64,000 nt of DNA from Gongronella butleri (GCA_025201375.1 JAIWZP010000043.1:186001-250000); one strand, 5' to 3'; counted from the stretch's first letter, positions 22,601 to 33,281 are shown. A program made the numbers and translations. The notes: generated by a model from the sequence alone, not told the origin.

Positions 22601-24278
22601 CGACAATGCCACCGCCATTGACGCGGACATTGATGAGATTTTGCGCCGTGGCGAGGAAAAGACCTCGGAACTCAGCTCCAAGTATGCAAAGTACAATGTC
22701 GACGACCTCAAGAACTTCTCCTCAGAGAGTGCCTACAAGTGGGAAGGCGAGGATTGGAGCAACAAGGTAAAAAAAAAAGGAAGACAAGAAGACAAAAGCT
22801 TGCTAACACGTTTTTTTTTCGCGTTTTAGCGCAAAGCTGCGCATCTCGGGCTGAGCTGGTTGGGCCCTGCCAAGCGTGAGCGCAAGGTCAATTATGCTAT
22901 TGACGACTATTACAAGGAGGCTCTCAATCCCGCACGCCCCAAGCAATCGTCATCTAACAAGCCGCCCAAATCCCAGCGCTTCAAGGTGTACGTTAAAACA
23001 ATGCCTGTTATCATCCGTGTCGCTCACGACGCTTTTATTTTTTTTTACAGTGATGACTTCCAATTCTACCCACCGCGCATCCATGTGCTCAACAAAAAGG
23101 ACACCTTGTACATCCAGGTACGCAAAAAAAAAAAAAAAAAAAAAAGCTCGTTTTTAGAGAACCCCGCCTTAACAGACCTCGCTTTTTTACTTTTATTTCT
23201 ATAGAAACAACTCAATTACAAGATCCCACCCATCACAGAGACGGACGATCCTGAGGAGAACAAGCGATTGGAGGAAGAGCGCGCGGAAAAGCAGGCCGCC
23301 ATTGAAGCCGGTAAAACACATTTTTTTCGCGTCGCCATGACTCATGCTCACGCGTTCTTTCTTTCTTTTAGCCGAGCCTCTGACCGAAAAGGAAGAGGAG
23401 GAACGCAAGCAGCACTACACAAAGGTAAATTGACAAGCGCGAGACACGCCACTGGCTTTGTCTCACGTTTTTGTGTACTTTTAGGGCTTCTCCAACTGGA
23501 GCAAGAAGGACTTTTACATGTTCATCAACGCGTGCACACGCTATGGCCGGTAAGGGATCCATTGTGTGCGAATTGGCGCAGTCATTGACGTTTTTTGCTG
23601 TATTTTCTGTTTTCACAGCGATGACCTGGAGAGTATTGCTGAAGATGTGGAGGGCAAGACGCTTGACGAGGTGAAAAAGTACGCCAAGACGTTCTGGGCC
23701 AGGTACAAGGAAATTGGCGACTGGGAGCGCCAAATTGCCAAGATCGAAAAGGGCGAGCAAGAGATGGAGAAGCAGCAAGAGATCCAGCAGCAGCTGACGG
23801 CCAAGGTGCGTGCGCACCGCGTACCGCAGCAGCAGATGAAGATCGCGTACACGCAGCCCACGCGTGGCAAGCACTACACCGAGGATGAAGATCGCTTCCT
23901 CGTCATCATGCTTGAAAAGTACGGCTACGGCTCTGAAAACGTCTACGACTTTATCCGCCAAGAAATCAAGAAATCGCCCCTCTTCCGCTTCGACTGGTTC
24001 CTAAAGTCGCGCACTTCCGAGGAAATCAAGCGCCGTTGCAACACCCTTATCACCCTGATCCAAAAGGAATATGCCGAAGATGAAGACGAAGAGGAAGAGG
24101 AAGAAGATGAAAAGGTAAAACGCGAAAAAAAAATGCGACGCGTCGCGACGCGCTTAGATCCTTGGCACTCAATTTTTTGCTTTCTCAGCCCGCTAAGCGC
24201 AGCAATGCCAATGGCAATAGAAAGTCCAAGGCCTCCTCGACGACCAGCAGCACGTCGTCGCGATCACGCCGACGCTAA
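19699..24278 (+). CDS. ISWI-family chromatin remodeling ATPase
   Basis: Nineteen exons: 19699-19707, 19799-19840, 19935-19991, 20195-20269, 20383-20519, 20585-20688, 20753-21033, 21115-21357, 21425-21535, 21614-21764, 21827-22453, 22531-22766, 22830-22987, 23051-23117, 23205-23310, 23372-23424, 23485-23549, 23619-24114, 24189-24278. The frame closes to 1035 residues, the normal ISWI length. The SNF2 ATPase has DEMGLGKT (about 174-181), IDEAH (about 275-279), the [11 protein letters not shown] motif and a helicase C lobe (about 430-590) with GGLGINL and [12 protein letters not shown] (about 695-790), SANT (from 820, [15 protein letters not shown]) and SLIDE (about 905-985) domains follow. The first coding exon is only 9 nt (Met-Ala-Gln); the Met in exon 2 is an alternative start. 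ISWI enzymes slide and space nucleosomes. Poly(A) signals lie near 24438. Confidence 0.95.
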
Positions 24279-24803
24279 TGCCCATTTCTAGTCCCCTCCC
24301 CTCTTTCGTTTTTCTATTCACCCACGTTGGCTCCTTTTTCCACCCGACTTTCTTCACCCATCCATCCCTAAAACTTGCTCATTTGCACCCGTGCCCTATT
24401 TCATACATAAAAAAAATCTACAAATCCCACGACTGCAATAAAATTGGAATTATCTTGGCATTTAAATCTGCTCGAGAATAAAATAATAACGTGAGAGGGA
24501 GGAAAGAGAAGATGGTGAGGGAAGAAGAAAGAGTAAAAATTCGCAATTGGGTGGTATGAGATGTGTGTGTGATTGTCATTGAGCTACATGGAGATCAAAA
24601 AGAAGGGCGGTGAGGGAGGAGGAAGAGGTGGAGAGCACTGAGGGTCTACAATTGGGGAGGTGGAAGAAAGAAAAAAAAAAGAGCACAGGATATCAAATGA
24701 GAAGGGCAAGGAAGGCAAGGGAGGGTTTGGCGAGAGGAGCCGCGTCGCGCGCCTGTTTGATCCGCGTCGTGGTCCATTATCAGTCAACAGGCATCGCGCG
24801 CGC
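24279..24803. other. Convergent intergenic: ISWI and Rab5 3' ends
   Basis: No gene. Holds the ISWI 3' UTR with AATAAA at about 24437-24442 and a purine-rich stretch (24490-24730) that is pyrimidine-rich on the Rab5 transcript. Confidence 0.5.
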
Positions 24804-26260
24804 TTAGCCTAGGGAGAAAAAAAAAAAAGGGCGGGATTGGTGAGCGAAAAAGTGTCTTCCACGTGGTCATTTCGGCAATTGGATAAGCGAAATGTGTGCT
24901 CGGCTTACATGCGCAGCCTTCTGAGGTCCCCGAGCGGTCCAAGTCTACCTCGCCACGCGCGTTCAACCCGCGTCGTCCACGCGAGTTGCTAGCGAGTTGT
25001 TCAAGAGGCATGTGTTTGGCTAAAATGGAAAAGATAAACGTGTCAATTGCGCCGGTAAAAGCGATGCAAATGCGCCCAAGAAAACAAGGGGAGGGGAGGA
25101 AGATGAAAGAGTCCAAGGGCAGCCGCTTACCAATCGCAGTAAAGAGTTCATTGACATTGTGGGCCGTTTTGGCTGAAGTTTCAAAGAAGAGCAGACCAGC
25201 CTCATCGGCATATTCTTGCGCAGTCTAGACAAAACGAAAACACGATGAGGACCGTCATGAATACATTTGCGTAAGAGGCACATTATGCAATCAGGCTATT
25301 TTTCTTTCTTTTTACCTTGGTCTCAATTGCACGGCGAGCTTCCAAGTCAGTCTTATTGCCGCAGAGCGCAATGACAATCTCAGGGTCGGCCTGTCGATGT
25401 AATTCATCGACCCAAGACTTGGCCTTTTCCAGCGACGACTGGATAAAACAGAGAGAAAGAGAAAAAAAAAAAAACAATGATGAGCGCGCGTTCTGCCTTA
25501 CTGCCTTTCATTTGGTCATGGGCTTACAGTCTGCGTGATGTCATACACAACCACGGCACAGCTAGCGCCTCTATAGTACATGGGTGCGAGACTCTATAAT
25601 AAAAATCGATGTCAGTCCCACCGTCATCATTCGTCGCCCATTGGGCTTCCTGTGTAGCCCTTGGCGGCATCACGTGCCGTCGCTATCACTGCTCATCTCG
25701 GTGTGCATTCGATTTTACCTTGTAGCGCTCCTGGCCAGCGGTATCCCTGCGGAGAGATGATGTAACAAAAGGGGTGATGAGCGTGCAACAAAGGCTGGGC
25801 ATGCGTCAATTGCGTGTGCATTTACCAAATCTCGAATTTGACCGTTGTGTTGTCGTCCAAGGTGACGGTCTGTGCAAGGAAAGCAGCTGCCAAGCGACAA
25901 AATGGATGAATGAGCCCAATGATCCACGTTAAAGCCAAGCTTTTTTTTTCGTTTTTGCTGCCGCTTACCACCAATCGTGCTTTCTCGATATTCGTCAAAG
26001 TGGTCCTTGACGAAACGCGTGACCAAGCTAATAATTGGCAAAATAAATAACGTACTACACTCGTTTTCCTCATGTCTGTCGCTTACCTGGATTTGCCAAC
26101 GGCCGACTCGCCTAGAGGAAAAGAACAGAGAGGTAAGATGAGTGGAATGAGGGTGTGAGCGTGAGTAGTGGTGGTTTCGATGCGCTTTTTAGCTGTATGT
26201 GACGGATGTTTTACCTAAAAGGACGAGCTTGAATTGATAGGTCTTTCCCTGGGCTGTCAT
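24804..26260 (-). CDS. Rab5-family small GTPase (Ypt5/Vps21 type)
   Basis: Ten exons on the minus strand: 26260-26215, 26111-26087, 26027-25969, 25886-25826, 25746-25719, 25593-25528, 25438-25316, 25224-25131, 25019-24909, 24808-24804. They join to 205 residues. GTP-binding motifs are GESAVGKS (16-23), DTAGQE (65-70), NKTD (123-126) and ETSAK (151-155). The switch I sequence STIGAAF is the Rab5 signature. Rab5 proteins control early endosome tethering and fusion. The exon at 25019 ends in EGCA plus one base. Reading on would give a Lys after GCAC and no prenylation site. Splicing a consensus GTAAGC donor to CCTAG gives a 5-nt exon (GC plus TAA), so the protein ends Cys-Ala-Cys, a CXC geranylgeranylation signal. 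Two internal exons are 25 and 28 nt. Confidence 0.93.
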
Positions 26261-27457
26261 GATGAAGAGAAAACAAGCGAGATGGAAAAAATAGTTGTGG
26301 GGAGTGGGAGGAGGGGGGACAAGTGGATGAAGAAAAAAAAAGGAAAAAAAAAGTGAAAAAGAAAGAAAACGACCTTTTTCGTCACCAAGGCCTTGGCCCC
26401 CTACCTCCCAAGTATCTCCGCCATGTGCCGTGCACCTTGGCCTTGAATTTTGGGGTGCAGGCGCAATCACAAGTCAACTGACTTGCAGCGTGGCCAAATC
26501 CATTTTCCCCCTTGCCCTTTCCTTAATTTGTTTTTTTACGAGCTCGCTTTTTTTCGACCTTCGTTTATTCGATACACTTTACTGTGTTGTCTTTTTACTA
26601 CAAGATCAAATGCCAATGTTACAGTTGGAGGTTGGACAATGGCAAACTGGTGTGTTATTCGATGAAAGCAGCACTGCGCCCTCGCCCAGACATCCGATCG
26701 GCTGTGCCGCTCATCTTGGCACACCTGGTCGCCCAATCGTCATCCTCGCACAAAACGACAACGAGATGAGTAGATGACAATGATGCTTTGGTCACCATCA
26801 ATCTCAGGTGCCACCATCGCACACACGCGCACATACGCTACCCGCTCCCTTTCTACTTGGTTTTCTTTTGCTGCAAGAATCTGCCTTTCTTTGTGTCCAT
26901 CCAAGGTCCATCAGTGGCGGCAACGCTAAGAGCCACCCAGTTGCGTTCACCTGGCGCGTGCGCGAAAGAGACTGTCTTTTGTAGATCCACGCATCCACCC
27001 TTTACCGGTATTTGGGTTCCAATACGCACCGATGTTTTGATGTATTTTTGATATTTCTACTGCCTGTATGCTGTATTATCACAACAAACTGGTGACGGAG
27101 TGGTGGTGTACTGGCGCTACATTATCAATTCACAGCGCCTAGAAAAAAAATAGTTACGGTACAACTTACAAGTACCGGTAAATACAGTAAGTAGGGATGA
27201 AAGATCAATGCTTAAATACTGTACTACTTTCTACTGATGTACTACTTTAATAGTTTTATACTGTAATTTAAAAGAACCTACACGTTTGCACTTCAAATTA
27301 CATTTATGCTTTACGGATTGGTTTTTTTCGTTCATTTTTTTTTTACTCAGTGAACAGAACTCGACGTGCACTAAAGCACTACTGTATCACATGAATGTCT
27401 GAACATCGCGTTACTACACTGCATAGAAAAGTATCTTCTGTTTACGTTTTAAACTAC
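26261..27457. other. Intergenic upstream of Rab5
   Basis: No gene recognised; short frames here show no family features. The right part (about 27050-27480) has many TACTGTA, GTACTGT and TACAGTA words like the flank of the repeat at 6840-7750. Confidence 0.45.
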
Positions 27458-28280
27458 GGACTCCGTACAGTATTAAACACCAAAGACGCAAAGAAGAGCG
27501 GTTTTTTTTCAGACTTTGCAGGCCAGCTGTGCCTCCTGAATTTTTTTTACAGCCTACCTACCCGCCAATGAAAATCGTATCTCAGCACGAACTACAGCCC
27601 AGTGCTCGCGACAGGCCCCGATTTTTTTGAGCCTGCAAATTCCAAAAACGTAAACTTCCCTGTTTCGCATTTATCCCGTCATCTACAGTACTTGGCCGAT
27701 CTCTCTCAAAAATACCTGCATCGGATTCGGTGCAAATTTTACAACAAAAAAGCTTGAACCTCCAAAGCGCTACGACCACTTTGAAAATTTCAGGGGTCAC
27801 TCAGGGGTCACACATTTCAATCTCAGAAAACACCAAATTTGGAAAATTTCGAACTCCGAGTGATCAATGCATCCCAAACTGGTAACTCCGACGATTTGCT
27901 ATTGGCAGATAAAATGAGAAATCGCCCCCAACGTAAGAAAAAATTAAAACCAAAAGAGTGACGCATGAACGGCGATCGACTGAGAAAATTGCTTACTTTG
28001 AGCAAGAATTTTTTTTTGCAAAACTTAAGGTTTGACACTTCCAAATTAAGGTGCGTGGATTGCATGGATTTTTTTGTACGTATTTTTTTATTTTTTTTTA
28101 CTTTGCACACTTTTGTGCATTGAGTGCGTGGGCTACTGCAGCCTGGTGAAATGACCGATGCAAAAAGTTAAACCTCAAGCTAGCGCGCTGCAAGTCATCT
28201 TATTTGGTGCTTTGACTGCTTGTTTGTTAGTAAAACTGAAATAAAAATCACACGTTTATTAGACCGTTGTCGACCAAACA
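27458..28280 (+). repeat. Dispersed repeat, second copy (most complete)
   Basis: It starts with the segment TTAAACACCAAAGACGCAAA, runs through TCAGACTTTGCAGGCCAGCTG and ACCTACCCGCCAATGAAAAT, then CAAAGCGCTACGACCACTTT (27762-27781) and CAGGGGTCACTCAGGGGTCA. It ends around a GACCGTTGTCGACCAAAC stretch. About 820 bp are alignable by eye with the copy at 6840-7750. No long ORF and no clear terminal repeats, so its class is unknown. Confidence 0.7.
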
Positions 28281-28284
28281 AGAA

Positions 28285-28350
28285 GCCGCAAGCGGGGCGG
28301 CCTTCGGCCGCCTGAACGGGATAACCCCACGCAGTGCAAGGCCACTTTTT
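28285..28350 (+). other. GC-rich structured segment followed by a T-run; candidate small RNA
   Basis: A perfect hairpin of 7 bp (GGCGGCC, loop TTC, GGCCGCC; 28296-28312) lies within an outer pairing of GCGGGG (28292-28297) with CCCCACGC (28325-28332); only one of the overlapping pairings can form at 28296-28297. TTTTT at 28346-28350 could end a Pol III transcript. Its composition stands out from the AT-rich flanks. No tRNA-type A or B box was found, so this is only a candidate. Confidence 0.25.
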
Positions 28351-29636
28351 ACTGTTATTTAATGCCCTTCTTCTTCTGTCTCTGTTTTTTTGCTTCTAGT
28401 TGTGATAAGTGTTGAATGTGTAGATTGAGATATAGAAATAAAATGACGTAGATGGTTTCTTTGTAAAAGCTTGGTGTAGGCTTTAATGAGAAATCACACG
28501 TCAAAAAGTAAAAAATTGAATATGAAGAAAAAAGGGAAAAGAGAAAAGAAAAAATCCAGAAAGGCCTATTGCCCCATCTATATTCGTTCATACTTGATTC
28601 GCAGCCTTGTACTGTAACCGGGGATGGTGCGCCAAGGACACCGTGTGCAAGTGTTTCATAATATAATTGAGCTGTGGTGATGGACACGCCAACCTGGGGG
28701 CGCGTCATTGTACAACTGCAGCGTGTACAAGTTTCAAGGTTCTCCTCTCACCTCCTTATTTGCATGTGTGAATCATTTTCTTTGTGATTAGCGCCGCCGT
28801 CTTGGCACAGGGCGCTTTAGCCTTTTTTTTTTTCTTTTTGATTTATTTATTTTATTTTCTTTTCTTTTAGAGTGAGTGCCATTGCTTTAACGCAAGGCAC
28901 TCTAACCTCATTCATCCTCGAGTGCCATTTTGGCACGAGGCGTTCTCATTCGTTTTTTTTTTTAATTTTTATTTTCATTGTTGAGTTGCTGTGCGGAGTG
29001 AAGTGAACGCTGTGGCCCCTTTGAGTGAGACACATCCATTCTTGCGGCCCTTTCTGACTAGCCTGTGTGTGGCCGTGGCATACAAATATGCCACGCTTAA
29101 TTCAACACAGCCTCTGCCGCTTATGCGCGTTCACTTGATCTCTTTGGTGGCTCTTTTCACAATGGTGACCGGCCACTGCTTATTTTACGCGTTGATCGCG
29201 TATTTTAATCGCCTTACAATTGCCGGGCGCGCAATTGTAAGTTGACGCGGTGTGATCTAAGCGTGCCAAGCTTAGACACTCCTTTTCCCAGGTGATTCTC
29301 GTTTGGGGGAAGCATGATCAGACACTCGTTCATGCACACATGACCTTTAAGCTTGCTGACGCGTCAATGCGGCGCGACAGCTGCGCCACAGCAAGCGCAC
29401 TCATGCGACATCTCGAGCTTTGATACCACACTTCTTTGTTCATTCCCTCTCGTTGCTCTTTGCGTGCGCCACATCGATTTTCAAAAATGACGAGTGATTC
29501 GATTCGCGAAAAAATTAACATCTCTGGAAAATTGGGTCTACCCTCAACTGGTGGTGTGGGGGGCCAATATGTAAAAAAAAAAAAAGACGCGACGTGACGC
29601 GCCAAAATTGACTTTGCCCTAGATTTTTAATTAGCC
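28351..29636. other. Intergenic, no recognised gene
   Basis: Contains degenerate repeats of an AGTGCCAT/GGCAC(G/A)(G/A)GGCG(C/T) phrase at about 28795-28955. An 84-codon frame at 28991-29245 is hydrophobic but has no family features, no introns and no nearby gene signals, so it is not called. Confidence 0.4.
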
Positions 29637-30003
29637 GCCGTCCCTTCTCTCTCTCTCTCTCTTTTTTTTTTTTGGCTTTTATCTTACATCTAGAGCGCAC
29701 AGGTGAAGCAAAAAGAGTCTGCGGCAGCAATGTGTGAAAGAGGACGAGGGCAATGCTCTTTTTGCACGTTTTTACGCTTGTAAGCGGCGGCTCTGTACAC
29801 GCGACACGTCCAATTCCGCCGGTGTCCCATTTTTTTCTTTGTTTCTCTCTCTCTTTTTTCGTTTTTCATCTTGCATCTGGAGCACACTGGTGAATTGAAA
29901 GAGTCTGCGGCAGCAATGTGTGAAAAAGAACGAGGGAAATACTGTTTTTGCACGTTTTTACGCTTGTTAGCGGCGGCTCTGCCCACGCGACGCGTCCAGA
30001 GCC
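29637..30003. repeat. Two tandem copies of a roughly 185-bp unit
   Basis: Units at about 29637-29815 and 29820-30003 share a (CT)n/poly-T start, GAGTCTGCGGCAGCAATGTG, TTTTTGCACGTTTTTACGCTTG and GCGGCGGCTCTG, and end in an ACGCGAC(A/G)CGTCCA stretch. They differ by scattered substitutions, so the duplication is not recent. Confidence 0.8.
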
Positions 30004-30222
30004 GATGATTGCCACTTTTGCACACACGCTCAAAGGCTCATCGAGTACATCTTATTCAGGAAATAGAAAGCCGCGACAAAATACCGAAGACTTCTGTTTT
30101 TGTGCACTTTTATGTCGCCGTGTGCCTGGCGACGTCGATGGAGGGTTATGTCCAGCGCTATGAAAAGGCTCGAATGACAAGGCAGTGCATGGTGGCCATT
30201 GGGCTACAATACAAGTGCGCGC

Positions 30223-30224
<2 letters not shown>

Positions 30225-30317
<93 letters not shown>
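30225..30317. repeat. 70-base A-tract followed by (GA)n
   Basis: Positions 30225-30294 are uninterrupted A (70 bases), followed by about 11 GA units to 30317. Poly-lysine or poly-phenylalanine reading frames across it are artefacts. It could be the tail of an old retrotransposed sequence or simple slippage. Confidence 0.9.
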
Positions 30318-30334
30318 TCGCGAAGCTCGTTTTT

Positions 30335-30830
30335 TTTTTTTTCGACAAGCACGCACGATGGCGGTATGTGCAAAATGTCCGCTCTGATAGAATGAATTTT
30401 TCAGCCTCCACCTTTTTGTGTCTAAGAACATGCGTCGCCAAGCAATTGAATTTCATGTCTTGCAACCGGAGTTGTAGTAGATCTTCTTTCGTGCAGAACA
30501 TCATGATCTTTAACATAAACTCGTCCCCCAAATTGTCAAAATGCTTAACCATTGCAATCAAAATAAATAACGAGAAAAAAGACACAAAAAATAAAATTGC
30601 CCGACGCGATGCACGCCGCTCCTTCAATTTGAACAGAAACTTGTCCCCCAATTTTTTTTGGCCGGATGCACGCCGCGCTTTTTTTTTTTCGACGAGCAAG
30701 ATGGCGGCGCCCGGTGAGTGCAAAATGTCCGGGCTGTTTTTGGCCGGATGCGCGCCGCACTTTTTTTTTCGACGAGCACGATGGCGGTGCCCGGTGCGTG
30801 CAAAAGTCCGGGCTGTTAGAATGAAATTTT
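30335..30830. repeat. Three related copies of an 85-bp GC-rich unit
   Basis: Copies at about 30335-30400, 30655-30735 and 30736-30830. Each has a T-run, CGAC(A/G)AGCA, GATGGCGG and GTGCAAAA(T)GTCC. The last two also share TTTTTGGCCGGATGC, CGCCGC and GCCCGGTG. Copies one and three both continue into AGAATGAA plus a T-run and CAG. Confidence 0.75.
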
Positions 30831-31059
30831 TTCAGCGAGCGATGCGCAACTGGCTTCCTCTCGTCAGTTTTGGAACATGGGCTTAAAGGCCAATTATAAA
30901 CATGCAATGAAGATACAACGTGAAGGGATCGATGGAGACAAAAAAAAATTGGTCAACTCGCTCAAAAACCTACTTTGCATAGATGGTGCAAATTTGGAGT
31001 CTGTGCCGTGAACACAGAGCAATAAAAATCGCAGTTTCTGTAAAGTTTTGTAAACTATA

Positions 31060-31400
31060 TAATCGCGATCAAAGATTTTAATGGAAAAGTGAATTTTCTT
31101 TGGGAGTTTTAGCCATCCATCGATGAAACTGCAGGTCTCATTCGATAGAGATGCGATAGATGCTTTTGACACACTAAAAGCGCCGTGTGTTGTTCAATCA
31201 ATTGCCGAGAATATCGAGGTTGAAAAAATTGTAATGTTTGAACGACGTTCACATGCGTACAAAGGTCATGCATCGTCGGCCAAACAAACATTCCAGAAAT
31301 GACATCCGAGCGTGTCTCTTTCGAATGGTTCCTGTTTCATCCCGATCCACAAGATATTTCGAGAGTCCACCGCTGAGTTTGTGAAAATATCGATATTACG
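31060..31400 (+). repeat. Diverged copy of the second dispersed repeat
   Basis: About 31065-31140 matches 7757-7830 (AATCGCGATCAAAGATTTT, then GAGTTTTAGCCATCCATC). About 31215-31400 resembles 8985-9195 (CCGAGCGTGTCTC, then GTTTCATC, GATCCA and TGTGAAAATA). The two halves are adjacent here but more than 1 kb apart in the other copy. Confidence 0.55.
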
Positions 31401-32670
31401 GTATTTCGGATTCATCTGCACAACCCACAACGACTCAAGCACTCAACCCACCTCGGGTTTTCAATTTTCAACTCCTCCATCATCATGGTCCATCACGTTG
31501 AAAAAGGCGCCACAAAATGGCCTAACATCATACTGTGATCAACCAGCCTTCCAGACCATCCACTTACCACCGGTATTATGCTACAGTAATGTACAGTATG
31601 CTTTGCAGTGGTGTTGTTTAACTTTGCGTTATTACTGTATTGGTGAAAATCATCATCTACAGCTTTTTTTGGGATTTCACTACAACCGTCTAAGCGTCTA
31701 TGGTCTATCTCATTGACCTCTACCCGCCTTTTTTTTGAACACACACCATGCCCCCGAAATATCAAAGTCGTCGTGGCTGTTGCGTTTTGCCCCCTCCTGA
31801 TCCAAGCATTACTGTATTTTATCCCAAAACACGAAAAAACGCGTACTAGCGCGCGGGTGAAGAGATCAGCAACATTTTGTCTCATACTGTAGTGCGGCAA
31901 CGGCTGAGCGTCCCGGCTCATGAGTCACCTCAAATGAATTGATGGTCAAGCGTGGAAAAACATAAAGCGCTTGTACAGTAGATTGGGGATATCGCTTCGA
32001 GTTTTTGGTGAGTTATTAGCCTTGAGGAGTCATTTTGGTCCAGGTTAGGCCCTGATGTACATGTTATGAAAAATTGAATGTTCTCAAGGCTCAGTGATCC
32101 GATCTCTGAAAAAAGACTTGGCATCGCCGGCTTTTTGTGTTAAGCATCCTGTAGCTCAAATATAGGACCCGATGAACAAGATCCGCAGGACGCGCCCAGC
32201 AAAAAAGGGAGGTATGATAAGGGTCTGTCCATTTTGGTACCGTACGCTAATAAAGCAGCCCAACGTATCGACGCGCAAGTCACCTCAAATGAATCTGTGA
32301 ACTGTGATCAAAGACGGTAAAAACATTAAATCGCTTGCGTTTTGGAGACATTGCATTGAGATCTCGGCGAGTTGGTGTGCAAATACTCTGAAATTCGCAT
32401 TTTCAATGTTGGTTTGGCAGACATGATACTCGGTCGGCTCTGCTTGCCTGTCCATATTCACAAATATGAGGTTCCGCAAGCGTGAAAAAAAATCAGTCAA
32501 GATCTCAGCAAGTGCCCGAAAAATGCACAAAAGCACGAATTTCGTCCGTTTTGAATTTTTGCACACAAATAAAGCGTTTGATCTGTTCATGTTTTGATCT
32601 CAGTGGACATAAACTGACGCGTGCTATTAATGCAATGCATGAGGCATAGCGACACAAAAAAGGTACACAT
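31401..32670. other. Intergenic rich in TACTGTA words
   Basis: No intact gene. TACTGTA/TACAGTA occurs repeatedly (for example near 31584, 31595, 31633, 31814 and 31885). Phrases such as GTCACCTCAAATGAAT occur twice (about 31925 and 32279), pointing to further diverged repeats. Confidence 0.45.
31790..31925 (-). mobile_element. Possible decayed Ty1/copia pol fragment
   Basis: A minus-strand frame contains RQNVADLFTRAL. This is close to the motif at the end of the copia-type RNase H domain (general form E-x-N-V/L-A-D-I/L-F/L-T-K-x-L). Stops lie close on the upstream side and no other pol motif was found. The fragment is short and the call is weak. Confidence 0.25.
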
Positions 32671-32679
32671 TTACCTTTT

Positions 32680-32960
32680 AAACACCAAAGAGTGTGATTT
32701 TCAGACATTGACGGCCTGCTGTGCCTCCAGATTTTTTTTTTTTTTTTTTTTTACAGTCTACTTACCCGCCAACGAAAATTGTTCACAGGTTAGTCTCTGG
32801 CCCAATGCTCAAGACGAATCTGCCCGATTTTTTTGACTCAAGTATGCCAAGAACCTCCTATTGTACTATTTTGCATTTTTCTCGCCTTTTGAAAGGTCGG
32901 TCCCGCTCAAAAATAGCTGCATAGCGTTTAGCGCAAAATTTCCAACAAAAAAAAACATGG
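32680..32960 (+). repeat. Dispersed repeat, partial third copy
   Basis: Contains AAACACCAAAGAGTG, GGCCTGCTGTGCCTCCAGA, a T-run, ACAGTCTACTTACCCGCC, and further on CCAAGAACCTCCTATTGTA and a CAACAAAAAAA end. It aligns with the start of the 27458 copy and breaks off before the CAAAGCGCTACG block. Confidence 0.65.
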
Positions 32961-33162
32961 CCGAGGTCAGATGTTAAAGATTTGTGCGCCACCAAAATCC
33001 GCAATTTCTCGCCATCGCGTCCAATCGCTTTCAAACACATTTCTGACCTTGCAATTCTTTATAAAATGATTTCAGCTCACTCTCTAGAGCCAAATGGGTC
33101 AAAAAACGACGATAATTTTCTTGAAATGCATGTACAAATGGAATCAAATTCCTAATTTTTCA

Positions 33163-33281
33163 TGCTACGGCCATACGATTCTGAAAGCGCCAGATCCCGT
33201 CCGATCTCTGCAGCGATCCAGGATACGGCCTGGTTAGTACTGTGGTGAGAGATCACACGGGAATACCAGGTGCTGTAGTGC
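33163..33281 (+). rRNA. 5S ribosomal RNA gene
   Basis: A 119-nt segment reads as a fungal 5S rRNA. It has GCTACGGCCATACGATTCTG at the 5' end, GAAAGCGCCAGATCCCGTCC and GATC, the internal control element TGGTTAGTACTGTGGTGAGA, then CACACGGGAATACCAGG and TGCTGTAGTG. Helix I closes over 8 pairs between 33163-33170 and 33273-33280 when G-U pairs are allowed. A run of seven T at 33288-33294 fits a Pol III terminator. 5S RNA is part of the large ribosomal subunit. The gene is solitary, not linked to rDNA in this window, and lies in a repeat-rich block. Intact pairing argues against a pseudogene, but loop differences should be checked. Confidence 0.88.

Noticed and set aside
28991..29245. 84-codon hydrophobic frame in the gene-poor block
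   Set aside because: No homology pattern, no promoter signal, and surrounded by degenerate repeats; probably chance.
30052..30886. Long frames on both strands across the A70 tract
   Set aside because: They owe their length to poly-Lys or poly-Phe codons of the homopolymer and have no family features or splice structure.
31312..31716. 134-codon frame beginning MSLSNGSCFIP
   Set aside because: It overlaps a diverged repeat and TACTGTA-rich DNA; composition and lack of motifs argue against a gene.
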